Positions 18,004 to 26,376 of a DNA stretch of 64,000 nucleotides are shown here, one piece after another. Every line of letters starts with the position of its first letter. The stretch's first letter is position 1. The notes below the pieces were generated by a model. That model had not been told where the DNA came from, searched no databases, and saw only the letters and a program-made list of their open reading frames with translations. Source of the stretch: Lachnospiraceae bacterium NC2008 (GTDB taxonomy: Bacteria > Bacillota > Clostridia > Lachnospirales > Lachnospiraceae). The position numbers and the translations under genes were made by a program. The stretch lies in contig JHWS01000002.1 of NCBI GenBank assembly GCA_000687675.1, positions 305,491-369,490 on the forward strand. The letters are read 5' to 3'.

Positions 18004-19032
18004 TTTTATATCATCCATTATTAATGGCTGACCACGCTTAATTGAGCGACCAGCTGGTTTTCCAAGAAGTTCATTATAATACTTTGGTGCTATACCATAG
18101 CCCGGGCGGATGACTCTTATATTCTCCTCTGTAAATGCCTCCCCGGCTGCAATATCTTTTACAGCAAAGATGCTTCTTCTAAACTTAGTTGAATCTTTTT
18201 CCTTTTCTGTAAGTTTATAGTCCGGACCAGCCATAATACTTTTGGCTGATTTAATATCATTAACCAGTTCTGAAAATCCCTGAATAGTCATGCTAAATGC
18301 TGAATCTGCACTTTTAACGCCATCAAGCTTAACATGTTTTTCTATAACACAGGCGCCAAGACTTACACCAACAACTGAAGCTATGGTACCCTGACTGTGA
18401 TCAGAAAGACCGACTGGAAGGCCGAATCTTTGTTTCATATCCGGTATATTGCCAAGATGCATATCATCCCAGTTAGCCGGATATTCACTACAGCACTTAA
18501 GTAGTACTATCTTATCGTTACCAACCCTCTTACATGCTTCTATAGCATCTTCAATTTCTTCTACGCTGGCCATACCACATGACATAATCATAGGCTTGCC
18601 CTTAGAAGCGGTATATTCAATAAGCGGAATATCCACAAGTTCAAAGCTGGCTATCTTATATGCTTCAACTCCCATATCTTCAAGGAAATCAACTGCGTCA
18701 TTATCAAAAGGAGTTGAGAGAAAGTCTAGGCCAAGTTTCTCACACTCTTCTTTAATCTTTGGCTGCCAGTCGTAAGGAGTTCCAGCATCCTGATATAGGT
18801 CATAGAGATTATATCCATCCCATAGACCTCCCTTTATTTTAAAATACTCATTATCACAGTCTATAGTTAATGAATCAGCAGTATATGTCTGTATCTTAAG
18901 ACAGTCTGCTCCTGTTTTAGCTACCTGTCTTACTATTTCAAGAGCATTATCAAGACTTCCGCCGTGGTTAGCAGACATCTCAGCTATAACATAAACTTCG
19001 TTATTATTTATCTTTTCGTAAAGTCGAAACAT
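18001..19032 (-). CDS. pseI: Pseudaminic acid synthase (NeuB/PseI family)
   Basis: Condenses phosphoenolpyruvate with a 2,4-diacetamido hexose to give pseudaminic acid, a nonulosonic sugar of flagellins and surface glycans. At about 343 residues it has an N-terminal NeuB TIM barrel and a C-terminal SAF (antifreeze-like) domain from about 280. AEMSANHGGSL, LKIQTYTADSLT and IKGGLWDGYNLYDLY near the N-terminus fit PseI better than sialic-acid NeuB. The ATG at 19032 is chosen because GGAGG lies five bases before it; a GTG at 19044 is in frame. It has its own promoter and terminator, and no other pse or flagellar glycosylation gene is near. Exact sugar specificity is inferred. Confidence 0.88.
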   Translation of the reverse strand: MFRLYEKINNNEVYVIAEMSANHGGSLDNALEIVRQVAKTGADCLKIQTYTADSLTIDCDNEYFKIKGGLWDGYNLYDLYQDAGTPYDWQPKIKEECEKLGLDFLSTPFDNDAVDFLEDMGVEAYKIASFELVDIPLIEYTASKGKPMIMSCGMASVEEIEDAIEACKRVGNDKIVLLKCCSEYPANWDDMHLGNIPDMKQRFGLPVGLSDHSQGTIASVVGVSLGACVIEKHVKLDGVKSADSAFSMTIQGFSELVNDIKSAKSIMAGPDYKLTEKEKDSTKFRRSIFAVKDIAAGEAFTEENIRVIRPGYGIAPKYYNELLGKPAGRSIKRGQPLIMDDIK

Positions 19033-19061
19033 AGTTTCCTCCACATAGTTAAGTCAGGTTA

Positions 19062-19090
19062 ATTATATAATCGATAAAAAAGTGATGCAA
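19062..19090 (-). promoter_or_regulatory. Sigma-A promoter of pseI
   Basis: TTGCAT (19090-19085), 17-base spacer, TATAAT (19067-19062), 29 bases before the start codon and just after the terminator of the FKBP gene. Confidence 0.75.
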
Positions 19091-19093
19091 GAA

Positions 19094-19128
19094 AAATAAG
19101 GCTCCGAAGTATTACTTCGAAGCCTTAT
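19094..19128 (-). terminator. Terminator of the SH3/FKBP operon
   Basis: Thirteen-base stem with one U-G wobble (AAGGCTTCGAAGT / ACTTCGGAGCCTT) and a three-base loop, then ATTTTT on the minus strand. Confidence 0.88.
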
Positions 19129-19151
19129 AATAATTCATTTTATACTTGCAA

Positions 19152-20522
19152 TTATTCCATGCTTAATCCATATAATCCATAGATATAAGCCATAACCTTA
19201 TCCTGCATTGCATAATACTTAAGACAAGGATCATCCTCGCCAAAGTCCTTATTGTATGACTCAAGGTCTTCATAGCCAAGTGTTGTAACAACCGTTGCAA
19301 TATCATTGTCATCAACTGTTAAACCTTCTTTTGCAGCAATTGCTTCAACAAATACCGTAAGCTTAGCTGAATCAAGAGCCATACTATGGCTATAATCATT
19401 GAAGTCATCCATAGTCATACCATAATAGCTTATATAGTCTTCAAGCTCTAAGCTAGCTGCAGTAGCCTGACTATTCATATATGTATTGAATTCCTGCTCG
19501 TATGCAGCAACAATATTCTCATCAATATCACTTACATAATAGTTTTCAAAGATTAAAGCAGAAAGCTTATCCTTCTTTTCCTTATCTACTATGAAATCTC
19601 TAAGTTTTTTAGCTGTATTGAATTCCGGACGACCAGCATTGGCAGAGTATTCAGCAGCGATTTCATCTGTGAGCTTTGAAGGTACTTCATTAACACTTAT
19701 GCTGTTAACTGATACTGTAAATACTGCTTCCTTACCAGCAAGCTCTTCATAGTAATCTTCAGGGAATGTTACTGTAATATCCTTGCTCTCACCAGCCTGC
19801 ATACCAATTAACTGATCTTCGAATCCATCAATAAAGCTGCCCGAACCAATTTCAAGGTTGTATCCCTGTCCTGTACCACCATCAAAAGCAACACCATCAA
19901 TCTTACCAAGATAATCAATATTAGCTACATCACCTGTTCTTACATCAGCATGATTAGCAGAAACAAGTTTAGAATATCCGGATAAGATATAATCATTAAT
20001 CATCTGATCAATTTCTTCATCTGTAACAGCTATGTTCTCATTGATGTAATCTTCATTAGTATAGTTATATACATATACTGTAGCACCAGATTCTGTTGTA
20101 AGTTCAAGCATAGTACCATTTTCTACATTAGCCTGACACTCCTCTAAAGTAAGAGTATTCTCTACTGTATCACCACTAACTTCATTTGCAGAAGCTGAGT
20201 TCTTATTCTTATCCTTATTTGAAAGGAAAACAGCAACAAAGATGAGACCGCAGCAAATAAGTGCTAAAACTAATAATATTATTACCTTCTGAAGGTTATT
20301 AGAAGATGAATCATCTTTCTTTTTCTCAGGCTTTTCTTTCTTAGTTTCCTTTTTCTCTTCTTTCTTCTTATCTTCTTTCTTAGGCTCTTCCTCTGATTCT
20401 TCTGTATCTTCTACAATCTCATCAGCTTCATCATAAGCCTCTTCATCAAGGTCAAAATCGTCGATGTCTTTTATTTCATCAACTTCATCGATCTTTGATT
20501 CCTCTAAATCTTCTTTTTTCAA
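19152..20522 (-). CDS. Membrane-anchored FKBP/trigger-factor-like peptidyl-prolyl isomerase
   Basis: A 456-residue protein. An acidic then Lys/Glu-rich cytoplasmic tail (1-79) leads into one transmembrane helix (about 80-100), with the rest outside. It carries an FKBP-type PPIase domain (about 185-275, with GQGYNLEIGSGSFIDGFEDQ and the flap residues of trigger factor). A trigger-factor-like helical C-terminal region follows, starting at PSKLTDEIAAEYSA. The likely role is folding of exported proteins at the membrane. The start is TTG at 20522, with GGGAGG eight bases before it. It lies 20 bases after the SH3 gene, so the two are probably one operon. Confidence 0.82.
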   Translation of the reverse strand: MKKEDLEESKIDEVDEIKDIDDFDLDEEAYDEADEIVEDTEESEEEPKKEDKKKEEKKETKKEKPEKKKDDSSSNNLQKVIILLVLALICCGLIFVAVFLSNKDKNKNSASANEVSGDTVENTLTLEECQANVENGTMLELTTESGATVYVYNYTNEDYINENIAVTDEEIDQMINDYILSGYSKLVSANHADVRTGDVANIDYLGKIDGVAFDGGTGQGYNLEIGSGSFIDGFEDQLIGMQAGESKDITVTFPEDYYEELAGKEAVFTVSVNSISVNEVPSKLTDEIAAEYSANAGRPEFNTAKKLRDFIVDKEKKDKLSALIFENYYVSDIDENIVAAYEQEFNTYMNSQATAASLELEDYISYYGMTMDDFNDYSHSMALDSAKLTVFVEAIAAKEGLTVDDNDIATVVTTLGYEDLESYNKDFGEDDPCLKYYAMQDKVMAYIYGLYGLSME

Positions 20523-20541
20523 GGTTACGTCCTCCCTATCC

Positions 20542-22176
20542 CTAATCTAAAAATTCTGTTTTAATATATGCTTCTTTATTATCATATATAATCTTAGTCC
20601 ATTCGCCGCTTTCCTCCACCTTAGGGAATGTTTCACCGGCATAAGCAACACCTAAAGACTCAGCCTTAGTGCTGGCAGATTTTCTAATCTTAACAGTTTC
20701 CTTAACTGTAACTGTATCTGATGTCATAGGTGCCACAACATCAGTATCATCAGCTACATTCTCAAGGAATTCTGTCTTAATATAACCAACTTTATCTTCG
20801 TAAACAATCTGACTCCAGCCATTGTCCATCTGCTTGTTGCATGTAAGAACAGTTCCTTCAGTAACCTTACCAAGCTTGTCTGCAAGTTCAGAATCTGAAG
20901 ATCTAACATTAACAGTTGTTGTAGCCTTAACCTTCTTAACTGTTACCTTATTAACATCAGGATTGTTCTGATTATCATCAGCATTATTATCTGAAACAGT
21001 ATTATCAGATACTGAATTTTCTGAAGTTGTATTACCAGAATATGCAGCCTGGGCAAGAAGCTCACCAGCTTCATTCTTTATCATCTGGTTAAGGGCAAGC
21101 ATATAATCAGCAAACTCTGGATTTTCAGAAAGAATATCGTTGTACTGAGTATTTATCTTAGTAATAAGATCATATACATCATTCTGTTTTGCAATCTGAT
21201 TAATATAGTCAGACATCTCCTGGCTAAAGTCATTGCAATAAATATAGTAAGAACCGTCTTCTCTCTGGCATACAAGGAATGCAAGAAGTGCAGGAGCAAC
21301 CACATCATAATCCTTAGTCTTAACATCATAGCTTGCAAAACAGATATATGAATTTTCAACAGGTCCCTTCTTTGTATATACGTTGATATTAGAGTATGAC
21401 TCAATATACTTAGCCTTAACATGAATCTTAGCTATCTCAACATCGTCAATATAATCTCTAATAGACTTTAAGCCTTCTGTATCATCATTCTGAAGATATG
21501 TGAAATAATCTTCAAAGAGTTTATTAATTTCAGGATGTGCATTCTCTTCAAGAGGTTCATCAGTAACAGGTATGGTAGTTGATGCTGAAACACCTACAGA
21601 GCTTACTCCTGTAGCCTCTTTAGTATTTTTATGAGAAATAGCCTGTATTAAAGAAGTAATTAATACAATTACGATTACAAGAACAAATAATGAACCTGCA
21701 ATCATGTATATCTTCTTATTATTCTTAATATGAACAAGGGTCTTGTCCCAAAATTCCTTAACAAACTGACCGAAGCTTTCCTTATCTTCTTTATCTGCCT
21801 TGTCAGCCTTCTTATTAGACTTAGACTTCTTAGTACTTTCTTCTGACTTCTTCTTTTCCTTAGAAATAGACTTGAATGATATCTTTTTATCACTCTCATC
21901 TTCTTCTAAATCATCTATATCATCATCAAAAGTCTCTTCTGTATCTACAGCTTCCTCTTCGGTATTTGCAGAAGTATTCTCTTCTATTAATCTTTCAACA
22001 GTTTCTTCTACTGACTCCTGCGATGTTTCAAGTACATCTTCAGCAGTCTCAGATATCTCATCAATAGTCTCTTCTGCCTTATCTTCTACCTTTTCTTCAC
22101 TAAGGTTTGTAGAAAGGTTCTTTTCTGTGTTTTTAGAAGAATTATTCTTGTTTTTTGAGTTCTTTTTCTTTGACAT
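20542..22176 (-). CDS. Membrane protein with acidic cytoplasmic tail and two extracellular SH3-type domains
   Basis: About 544 residues. A Lys- and Glu-rich tail (1 to about 155) precedes one transmembrane helix (about 158-182). An NTF2-like or uncharacterised extracytoplasmic region follows, then an Asn/Asp-rich linker and two bacterial SH3 (SH3b) domains at the C-terminus, each ending GYIKTEFL or AYIKTEFLD. SH3b domains usually bind peptidoglycan peptides. The ATG at 22176 is used; an in-frame TTG at 22188 is possible, and neither has an ideally spaced ribosome site. It starts 41 bases downstream of tRNA-Arg without a clear terminator between and is followed by the FKBP gene. Confidence 0.8.
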   Translation of the reverse strand: MSKKKNSKNKNNSSKNTEKNLSTNLSEEKVEDKAEETIDEISETAEDVLETSQESVEETVERLIEENTSANTEEEAVDTEETFDDDIDDLEEDESDKKISFKSISKEKKKSEESTKKSKSNKKADKADKEDKESFGQFVKEFWDKTLVHIKNNKKIYMIAGSLFVLVIVIVLITSLIQAISHKNTKEATGVSSVGVSASTTIPVTDEPLEENAHPEINKLFEDYFTYLQNDDTEGLKSIRDYIDDVEIAKIHVKAKYIESYSNINVYTKKGPVENSYICFASYDVKTKDYDVVAPALLAFLVCQREDGSYYIYCNDFSQEMSDYINQIAKQNDVYDLITKINTQYNDILSENPEFADYMLALNQMIKNEAGELLAQAAYSGNTTSENSVSDNTVSDNNADDNQNNPDVNKVTVKKVKATTTVNVRSSDSELADKLGKVTEGTVLTCNKQMDNGWSQIVYEDKVGYIKTEFLENVADDTDVVAPMTSDTVTVKETVKIRKSASTKAESLGVAYAGETFPKVEESGEWTKIIYDNKEAYIKTEFLD

Positions 22177-22217
22177 ATTAATGACCAAATCCTTATTAAA
22201 AATCTAGTATAAATAAA

Positions 22218-22289
22218 TGCACCCGACAGGAATCGAACCTGCATCAAGGGCGTCGGAGGCCCACGTTCTATCCATTAAACTACAAGTGC
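22218..22289 (-). tRNA. tRNA-Arg (anticodon CCG)
   Basis: A 72-base tRNA. Acceptor GCACTTG pairs with CGGGTGC (two G-U pairs) and the discriminator is A. The anticodon loop CTCCGAC gives CCG (reads CGG). T-arm CAGGTTCGATTCCTG is present. CCA is not encoded. A TTGACC box at 22349-22344 with CATAAT 19 bases further on is a possible, imperfect promoter. Confidence 0.93.
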
Positions 22290-22387
22290 AATTCCTATGT
22301 CTAACCTTGTGTTAAGATATTATGTAAACTAATTTATACCTAAGGTCAAACATAGGATATGTTAGCATAATTTACTATCTTTGTCTA

Positions 22388-23401
22388 TTATGCGATATAA
22401 AGAGATTTGGCAGCCTTATCATAGTAATAAAGTGAGTCAGATAATACCTCTTCTGTCTTAACATGAGTTGTATTAACCTCATGAATCATAGAGCCTAAAA
22501 CATCAGGGCACATATCATTATTATCGGGAACTATAATCACCTCATGAATTGAGGAAGGAATGATATAGAAGTTTGTATCTTCTTTACCAGCTATATCATC
22601 AAGAATTTCATTATAAAGAATGCAGGAAGCACCATATTGTTTCTTATTATTTGTAAGAACAAGCATAGGAATCTCAAATGCATCTGTTCCAAATATAGAA
22701 GTCATATCATTAGCTAAATCTTCCATCCAGGCCTCTTTACTCTTACCAGCTTTCTCCGCCTCTTCTATACGTTCATAATCCTTATACCTGTCCTTAATAT
22801 TCCTTAGAATCATTTCCTTCATAATATCAGCCATATTGGTTATTACAGGTTCAAGAAGGAACTGGGTATTCTTTTTAGCATCTTCATATATTGTTTCTGT
22901 ATTAACATCCCACATCTGTAGATGAGAATTATAGATTAATATACTTGCATCAGGGAACTGGTTAGAATCTAGCATGTAATAGAATATAATTGCCAGATCA
23001 AGATACTCCACATATGGTATCTCTTTTAGAAGTTTCTCATTTTTAGATTTATTAACTAGCTTATAAACTATTCGGTCTTTAACCTTGTCATAATCCTTAA
23101 AATAAGATAAATCTACATTTTTATTAAGCTCAGCCCTTTTTATAGTTGATTTTATCTTATCCATTACCTCATCAAAATCATTGCCACTCTTATAATAGTC
23201 ATAAAATGATTCCATATATAAGGTAGGCGATATGTTACACGTCCCTTTTATACAGGTAATTCCAATATGTTCTATACCATTATTCTTTTTAACTTTTGAT
23301 ATTCGAATCTCCCTTTCATCTTCAAATGCCTCTTTGAGAGACTGACTAACTTTTTCTGTAAATTCTTCTAAACTAATTAAATTTTCTAATGTTTTATCCA
23401 T
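22388..23401 (-). CDS. DUF5688-like protein of unknown function
   Basis: A soluble-looking 337-residue protein without signal peptide or membrane helix. Its style resembles the DUF5688 family, which occurs in several copies in Lachnospiraceae: an N-terminal segment with NISPTLYMESFYDYY, a middle region ending in LVLTNNKKQYGASCILYN, and a C-terminal part with YIIPSSIHEVIIVP. No catalytic motif is evident. AAGGAG precedes the ATG. It stands alone between the efp terminator and tRNA-Arg. The family assignment is from memory. Confidence 0.6.
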   Translation of the reverse strand: MDKTLENLISLEEFTEKVSQSLKEAFEDEREIRISKVKKNNGIEHIGITCIKGTCNISPTLYMESFYDYYKSGNDFDEVMDKIKSTIKRAELNKNVDLSYFKDYDKVKDRIVYKLVNKSKNEKLLKEIPYVEYLDLAIIFYYMLDSNQFPDASILIYNSHLQMWDVNTETIYEDAKKNTQFLLEPVITNMADIMKEMILRNIKDRYKDYERIEEAEKAGKSKEAWMEDLANDMTSIFGTDAFEIPMLVLTNNKKQYGASCILYNEILDDIAGKEDTNFYIIPSSIHEVIIVPDNNDMCPDVLGSMIHEVNTTHVKTEEVLSDSLYYYDKAAKSLYIA

Positions 23402-23432
23402 GTATTATTCTCCTTAATTTTTCCCCGAAGGT

Positions 23433-23470
23433 AACAAAAAAGACGCCAAATGTCATACATTTAGCGTCTT
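23433..23470 (-). terminator. Intrinsic terminator of efp
   Basis: Thirteen-base stem with one wobble (AAGACGCTAAATG / CATTTGGCGTCTT), five-base loop, then TTTTTT on the minus strand, 40 bases after the efp stop. Confidence 0.9.
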
Positions 23471-23510
23471 ACAATACATATCAAAATTAGAATATTAGAT
23501 AATGCAGAGA

Positions 23511-24068
23511 TTAAACACGGCTTAAGTACTCGCCTGTTCTTGTATCAATCTTAATCTTCTCGCCCTGTTCAACGAATAATGGAACCATAACCTGTGCGCC
23601 TGTCTCAACGATAGCTGGCTTAGTAGCACCTGTTGCTGTATCACCCTTGAAGCCAGGCTCTGTATCTGTAATCTCTAATTCTACAAAGAGAGGTGGCTCA
23701 ACTGCGAATACTGAACCATTGTGTGAACATACTTTACAAATTTCATTTTCCTTAACGAACTTAAGAGCATCACCAACTGATTCTTTGTTAAGTGCGATCT
23801 GCTCATATGTCTCAGCATCCATGAAGTTGTAAAGATCTCCATCAGCATATAAATACTGCATATCTTTTCTATCAATACGTGCCTGTGGGCATTTTTCTGT
23901 AGGACGGAATGTCTTTTCAACTACACCGCCACTCTTGATATTCTTAAGCTTTGTTCTTACGAAAGCTGCGCCCTTTCCTGGCTTAACGTGCTGGAATTCA
24001 ATAATCTGATATACGTTACCTTCAAATTCAATAGTAACACCATTTCTGAAATCACCTGCAGAAATCAT
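23511..24068 (-). CDS. efp: Translation elongation factor P
   Basis: A 185-residue factor that rescues ribosomes stalled at polyproline. It has three beta-barrel domains, starting with the KOW-like N-terminal domain. The loop with the modification site reads [12 protein letters not shown] near residue 29, and the C-terminal signature [17 protein letters not shown] ([12 protein letters not shown]) is present. It follows aroQ by 89 bases but has its own promoter (24112-24140) and terminator, so it is likely to be transcribed largely on its own. Confidence 0.97.
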   Translation of the reverse strand: MISAGDFRNGVTIEFEGNVYQIIEFQHVKPGKGAAFVRTKLKNIKSGGVVEKTFRPTEKCPQARIDRKDMQYLYADGDLYNFMDAETYEQIALNKESVGDALKFVKENEICKVCSHNGSVFAVEPPLFVELEITDTEPGFKGDTATGATKPAIVETGAQVMVPLFVEQGEKIKIDTRTGEYLSRV

Positions 24069-24091
24069 TCTAATATCCTCCTAAAATTGTC

Positions 24092-24111
24092 ATCAAAATA
24101 ATACTTTTGAT
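24092..24111 (-). promoter_or_regulatory. Leader hairpin of efp
   Basis: Seven-base AT-rich inverted repeat ATCAAAA / TTTTGAT with a six-base loop, between the -10 box and the ribosome site AGGAGG of efp. It may be only a 5' stabilising stem. Confidence 0.3.
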
Positions 24112-24140
24112 ATTTTAATATAGTTTATAGCATTTTTCAA
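24112..24140 (-). promoter_or_regulatory. Sigma-A promoter of efp
   Basis: TTGAAA (24140-24135), 17-base spacer, TAAAAT (24117-24112), in the gap between aroQ and efp. Confidence 0.78.
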
Positions 24141-24157
24141 CAGTTTTTTACTGTGAA

Positions 24158-24601
24158 TCAGTTAGCTGCATTAATTAGTTTACTTATTTCTTCCATTGCA
24201 TGGAGATAGCCCTCTAAGCCCTCTCCTTTTATCTGCATATTGCAGGCATCTGCTGTAACTGAAATCTTGCGAAACTCTTCCCTTGTATTGATGTCTGATA
24301 TATGAATCTCTATCTTAGGCATAGTAACACTTCTAAGAGCATCTGCAATAGCATAAGAATAATGAGTATATGCACCAGGATTGATTATGATACCTTCTGT
24401 TCCATCGCTGTATGCATCCTGTATTCTATCGATAATTGCACCTTCGTGGTTAGACTGGAAAACTTCTACTTCTATATTCATCTCTTTTGCCTTATTACTG
24501 ATAAGCTCAAGTAGAAAATTATAATCCTGATTACCGTAGATGTTCTTTTCTCTTATTCCAAGAAAGTTAATATTAGGTCCATTAATAATTAGCTGTTTCA
24601 T
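24158..24601 (-). CDS. aroQ: Type II 3-dehydroquinate dehydratase
   Basis: Converts 3-dehydroquinate to 3-dehydroshikimate in the shikimate pathway. At 147 residues it has the family length. INGPNINFLGIREKNIYG carries the catalytic tyrosine region. QSNHEGAIIDRIQDA, IINPGAYTHYS and EIHISDINTREEFR are the standard motifs. It is the third gene of aroE-aroK-aroQ on the minus strand, with AAAGGAG before the ATG. Confidence 0.97.
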   Translation of the reverse strand: MKQLIINGPNINFLGIREKNIYGNQDYNFLLELISNKAKEMNIEVEVFQSNHEGAIIDRIQDAYSDGTEGIIINPGAYTHYSYAIADALRSVTMPKIEIHISDINTREEFRKISVTADACNMQIKGEGLEGYLHAMEEISKLINAAN

Positions 24602-24641
24602 AAATTGCTCCTTTGCGAAATAAATCAGGTATCTGCATTAT

Positions 24642-25160
24642 CTATATTACCTGCTCTGACATGAGTTTTATAACTTCTTCTGCTATCTCTTTAACTCCAT
24701 GTCCGTCTGTTTTTACTACCAGATCTGCGGCTTCCATATACATAGGAGTTCTGATTTCAAGCATATTCTTAATCTTCTCTCCTTTGTCCCCGCCTTTAAG
24801 AAGTGGTCTCGAATGATCATCCTCAAGTCTTTTTAATATAGTCTCAGCCTCTGTTTCTAAGAAAATGACTGTTCCAAGTTCCTTTAATATAGGTATATTT
24901 TCTTTAGTAGTAACAATACCGCCACCGCAGGATAAAACATAAGTCTCTTTTTCATCTTTAAGAGTCTTTAAATACTCAGTCTCATATTCACGGAATACAT
25001 TTTCACCCTTGGTTTCAAATATCTTTGGGATAGTCTCATTATGTATCTTTTCTATTGCCTTGTCGCTATCTATGAACTTAATCCCCTCTAAGATAGAAAT
25101 CTTCTTTCCTACAGAAGTTTTACCGCAGCCCATATAACCAACCAGAATTATATTCTTCAT
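24642..25160 (-). CDS. aroK: Shikimate kinase
   Basis: Phosphorylates shikimate at the 3-hydroxyl. It has 172 residues with P-loop VGYMGCGKTSVGK at 7-19, the shikimate-binding FIDSD near residue 30, the FR of ENVFREYE, and LSCGGGIVTT (GGG motif). It lies nine bases after aroE and 40 bases before aroQ, in the same operon. Confidence 0.96.
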   Translation of the reverse strand: MKNIILVGYMGCGKTSVGKKISILEGIKFIDSDKAIEKIHNETIPKIFETKGENVFREYETEYLKTLKDEKETYVLSCGGGIVTTKENIPILKELGTVIFLETEAETILKRLEDDHSRPLLKGGDKGEKIKNMLEIRTPMYMEAADLVVKTDGHGVKEIAEEVIKLMSEQVI

Positions 25161-25169
25161 ATTTGCTCC

Positions 25170-26075
25170 TTATTTTCCAAGAGACAGTTTAACCAATATC
25201 TTATATAGCTTATCTACATCAGCATCTGAAACTTCTACTTCATTCCAAAGTTCAAATGCTTTAACGCCCTGGTACAAAAGCATCTTAAGTCCGTTATAGG
25301 CCTTGCCTCCTGAATCTTTTACAAGCTGCATAAACCTGGTATTCTCAGGATTAAAGATAACATCATAACCAATCTTAATTCTGCTATAGAATTCTGGATT
25401 ATCTATAACAACATCATCGTCATGAGGATGCATACCTACGCTTGTTGCCTGTATACATATCCACTTACTGTCAAAGAGCCCCTGTTCTACATCGTACTTG
25501 TCCCTGACAATATCCATAAAGCTTATAATATCGTCTTTAAGAGAAATAATTGATATCTTGGTTTTAGCAGTTTCAAATCTTTCCTTAAGATTTCTGGCTT
25601 TTTCTACATTTCTATTAATAATAAGTACATTCTTTGCTTCTAAATGCACCAGTGCGGCAACTATAGCATTGCTGACACCGCCGCTTCCAAGAAGGATTAC
25701 ATTCTGGTCCTTAACTTCTACACCATCACTTTTTAGAGATTCAATAAATCCAAAATAATCAGTGTTATATCCCTTATAACCACCATCAACTTTAACAAGT
25801 GTATTAACTGCACCTATCTTTTTGGCAACATCATCAACTTCTTTAAGATAGTTCATAACCTGAACTTTATAAGGGACTGTAACATTAAAACCTATAAGTC
25901 CAAGAGCTTGGCCGCCCTTAACAGCATACTCAAGTTGATCATCCTCAACATTGTAAGCAAGATATGCCATGTTGATATTCATATACTCTGCCAGATTATT
26001 ATGAATTGCCGGTGATAAGGAATGTCCTACAGGATGTCCTATAAGTCCACATAGTTTTGTAGAAGCGTCTATCAT
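25170..26075 (-). CDS. aroE: Shikimate dehydrogenase
   Basis: Reduces 3-dehydroshikimate to shikimate with NADPH. At 301 residues the N-terminal substrate domain shows GLIGHPVGHSLSPAIHN and NVTVPYK (catalytic lysine). The C-terminal Rossmann domain shows LLGSGGVSNAIVAAL (GxGGxxxA-like) and the NADP-side NRNVEKA. GGAGGT lies just before the ATG. The short leader can form alternative hairpins, one of which includes the ribosome site (see findings). It heads aroE-aroK-aroQ. Confidence 0.95.
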   Translation of the reverse strand: MIDASTKLCGLIGHPVGHSLSPAIHNNLAEYMNINMAYLAYNVEDDQLEYAVKGGQALGLIGFNVTVPYKVQVMNYLKEVDDVAKKIGAVNTLVKVDGGYKGYNTDYFGFIESLKSDGVEVKDQNVILLGSGGVSNAIVAALVHLEAKNVLIINRNVEKARNLKERFETAKTKISIISLKDDIISFMDIVRDKYDVEQGLFDSKWICIQATSVGMHPHDDDVVIDNPEFYSRIKIGYDVIFNPENTRFMQLVKDSGGKAYNGLKMLLYQGVKAFELWNEVEVSDADVDKLYKILVKLSLGK

Positions 26076-26083
26076 ATATACCT

Positions 26084-26111
26084 CCGCTTGGGAAAAGCGG
26101 GTCCGCTTTCC
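26084..26111 (-). promoter_or_regulatory. Mutually exclusive hairpins over the aroE ribosome site
   Basis: In transcript order the leader contains GGAAAGCGG (26111-26103), CCGCTTTTCC (26100-26091) and AAGCGG (26089-26084). The middle block can pair with either flank. Pairing with the second flank covers the first bases of the Shine-Dalgarno GGAGG (26085-26081); pairing with the first leaves it free. No known riboswitch class is recognised. Confidence 0.45.
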
Positions 26112-26235
26112 TTCTAGCCTTCTTTTTTGACTATATTACGTATAATTTTGCTAAATGATTTTAACATATATTATTTCATTTTAGAATAGATATAAGCTCT
26201 ATATTCAGCTAATTTACTAGATATACGCTGGATTT

Positions 26236-26265
26236 TTGGATGATTCTAACCTTTACTTTTATAAT
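26236..26265 (+). promoter_or_regulatory. Candidate promoter of the acyl-CoA synthetase gene
   Basis: TTGGAT (26236-26241), 18-base spacer, TATAAT (26260-26265). This gives a leader of about 105 bases. Confidence 0.55.
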
Positions 26266-26297
26266 CCTAAATGTGATAATAATATAGCGCTTTAACG

Positions 26298-26327
26298 CGT
26301 CAAAGCCTTAAAATAAAGCATTTGACG
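26298..26327 (+). promoter_or_regulatory. Inverted repeat in the acyl-CoA synthetase leader
   Basis: CGTCAAA (26298-26304) and TTTGACG (26321-26327) form a perfect seven-base inverted repeat 16 bases apart. An adjacent GC/GC pair extends it with a one-base bulge. It lies between the promoter and the ribosome site and is a plausible operator for a dimeric repressor or a leader hairpin. Confidence 0.4.
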
Positions 26328-26376
26328 TGGAAATAAGATATGAGAACAAAAAGATTTATGGGAGGAAGGTATTAAG

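Larger units (their letters stand above)
26076..26376. other. 301-base divergent control region between aroE and the acyl-CoA synthetase gene
   Basis: AT-rich and without a coding region. It holds the aroE leader hairpins (26084-26111), an extended -10 candidate for aroE on the minus strand (TG-T-TAAAAT, TAAAAT at 26163-26158), a plus-strand promoter for the synthetase (26236-26265) and an inverted repeat in its leader (26298-26327). Confidence 0.6.
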
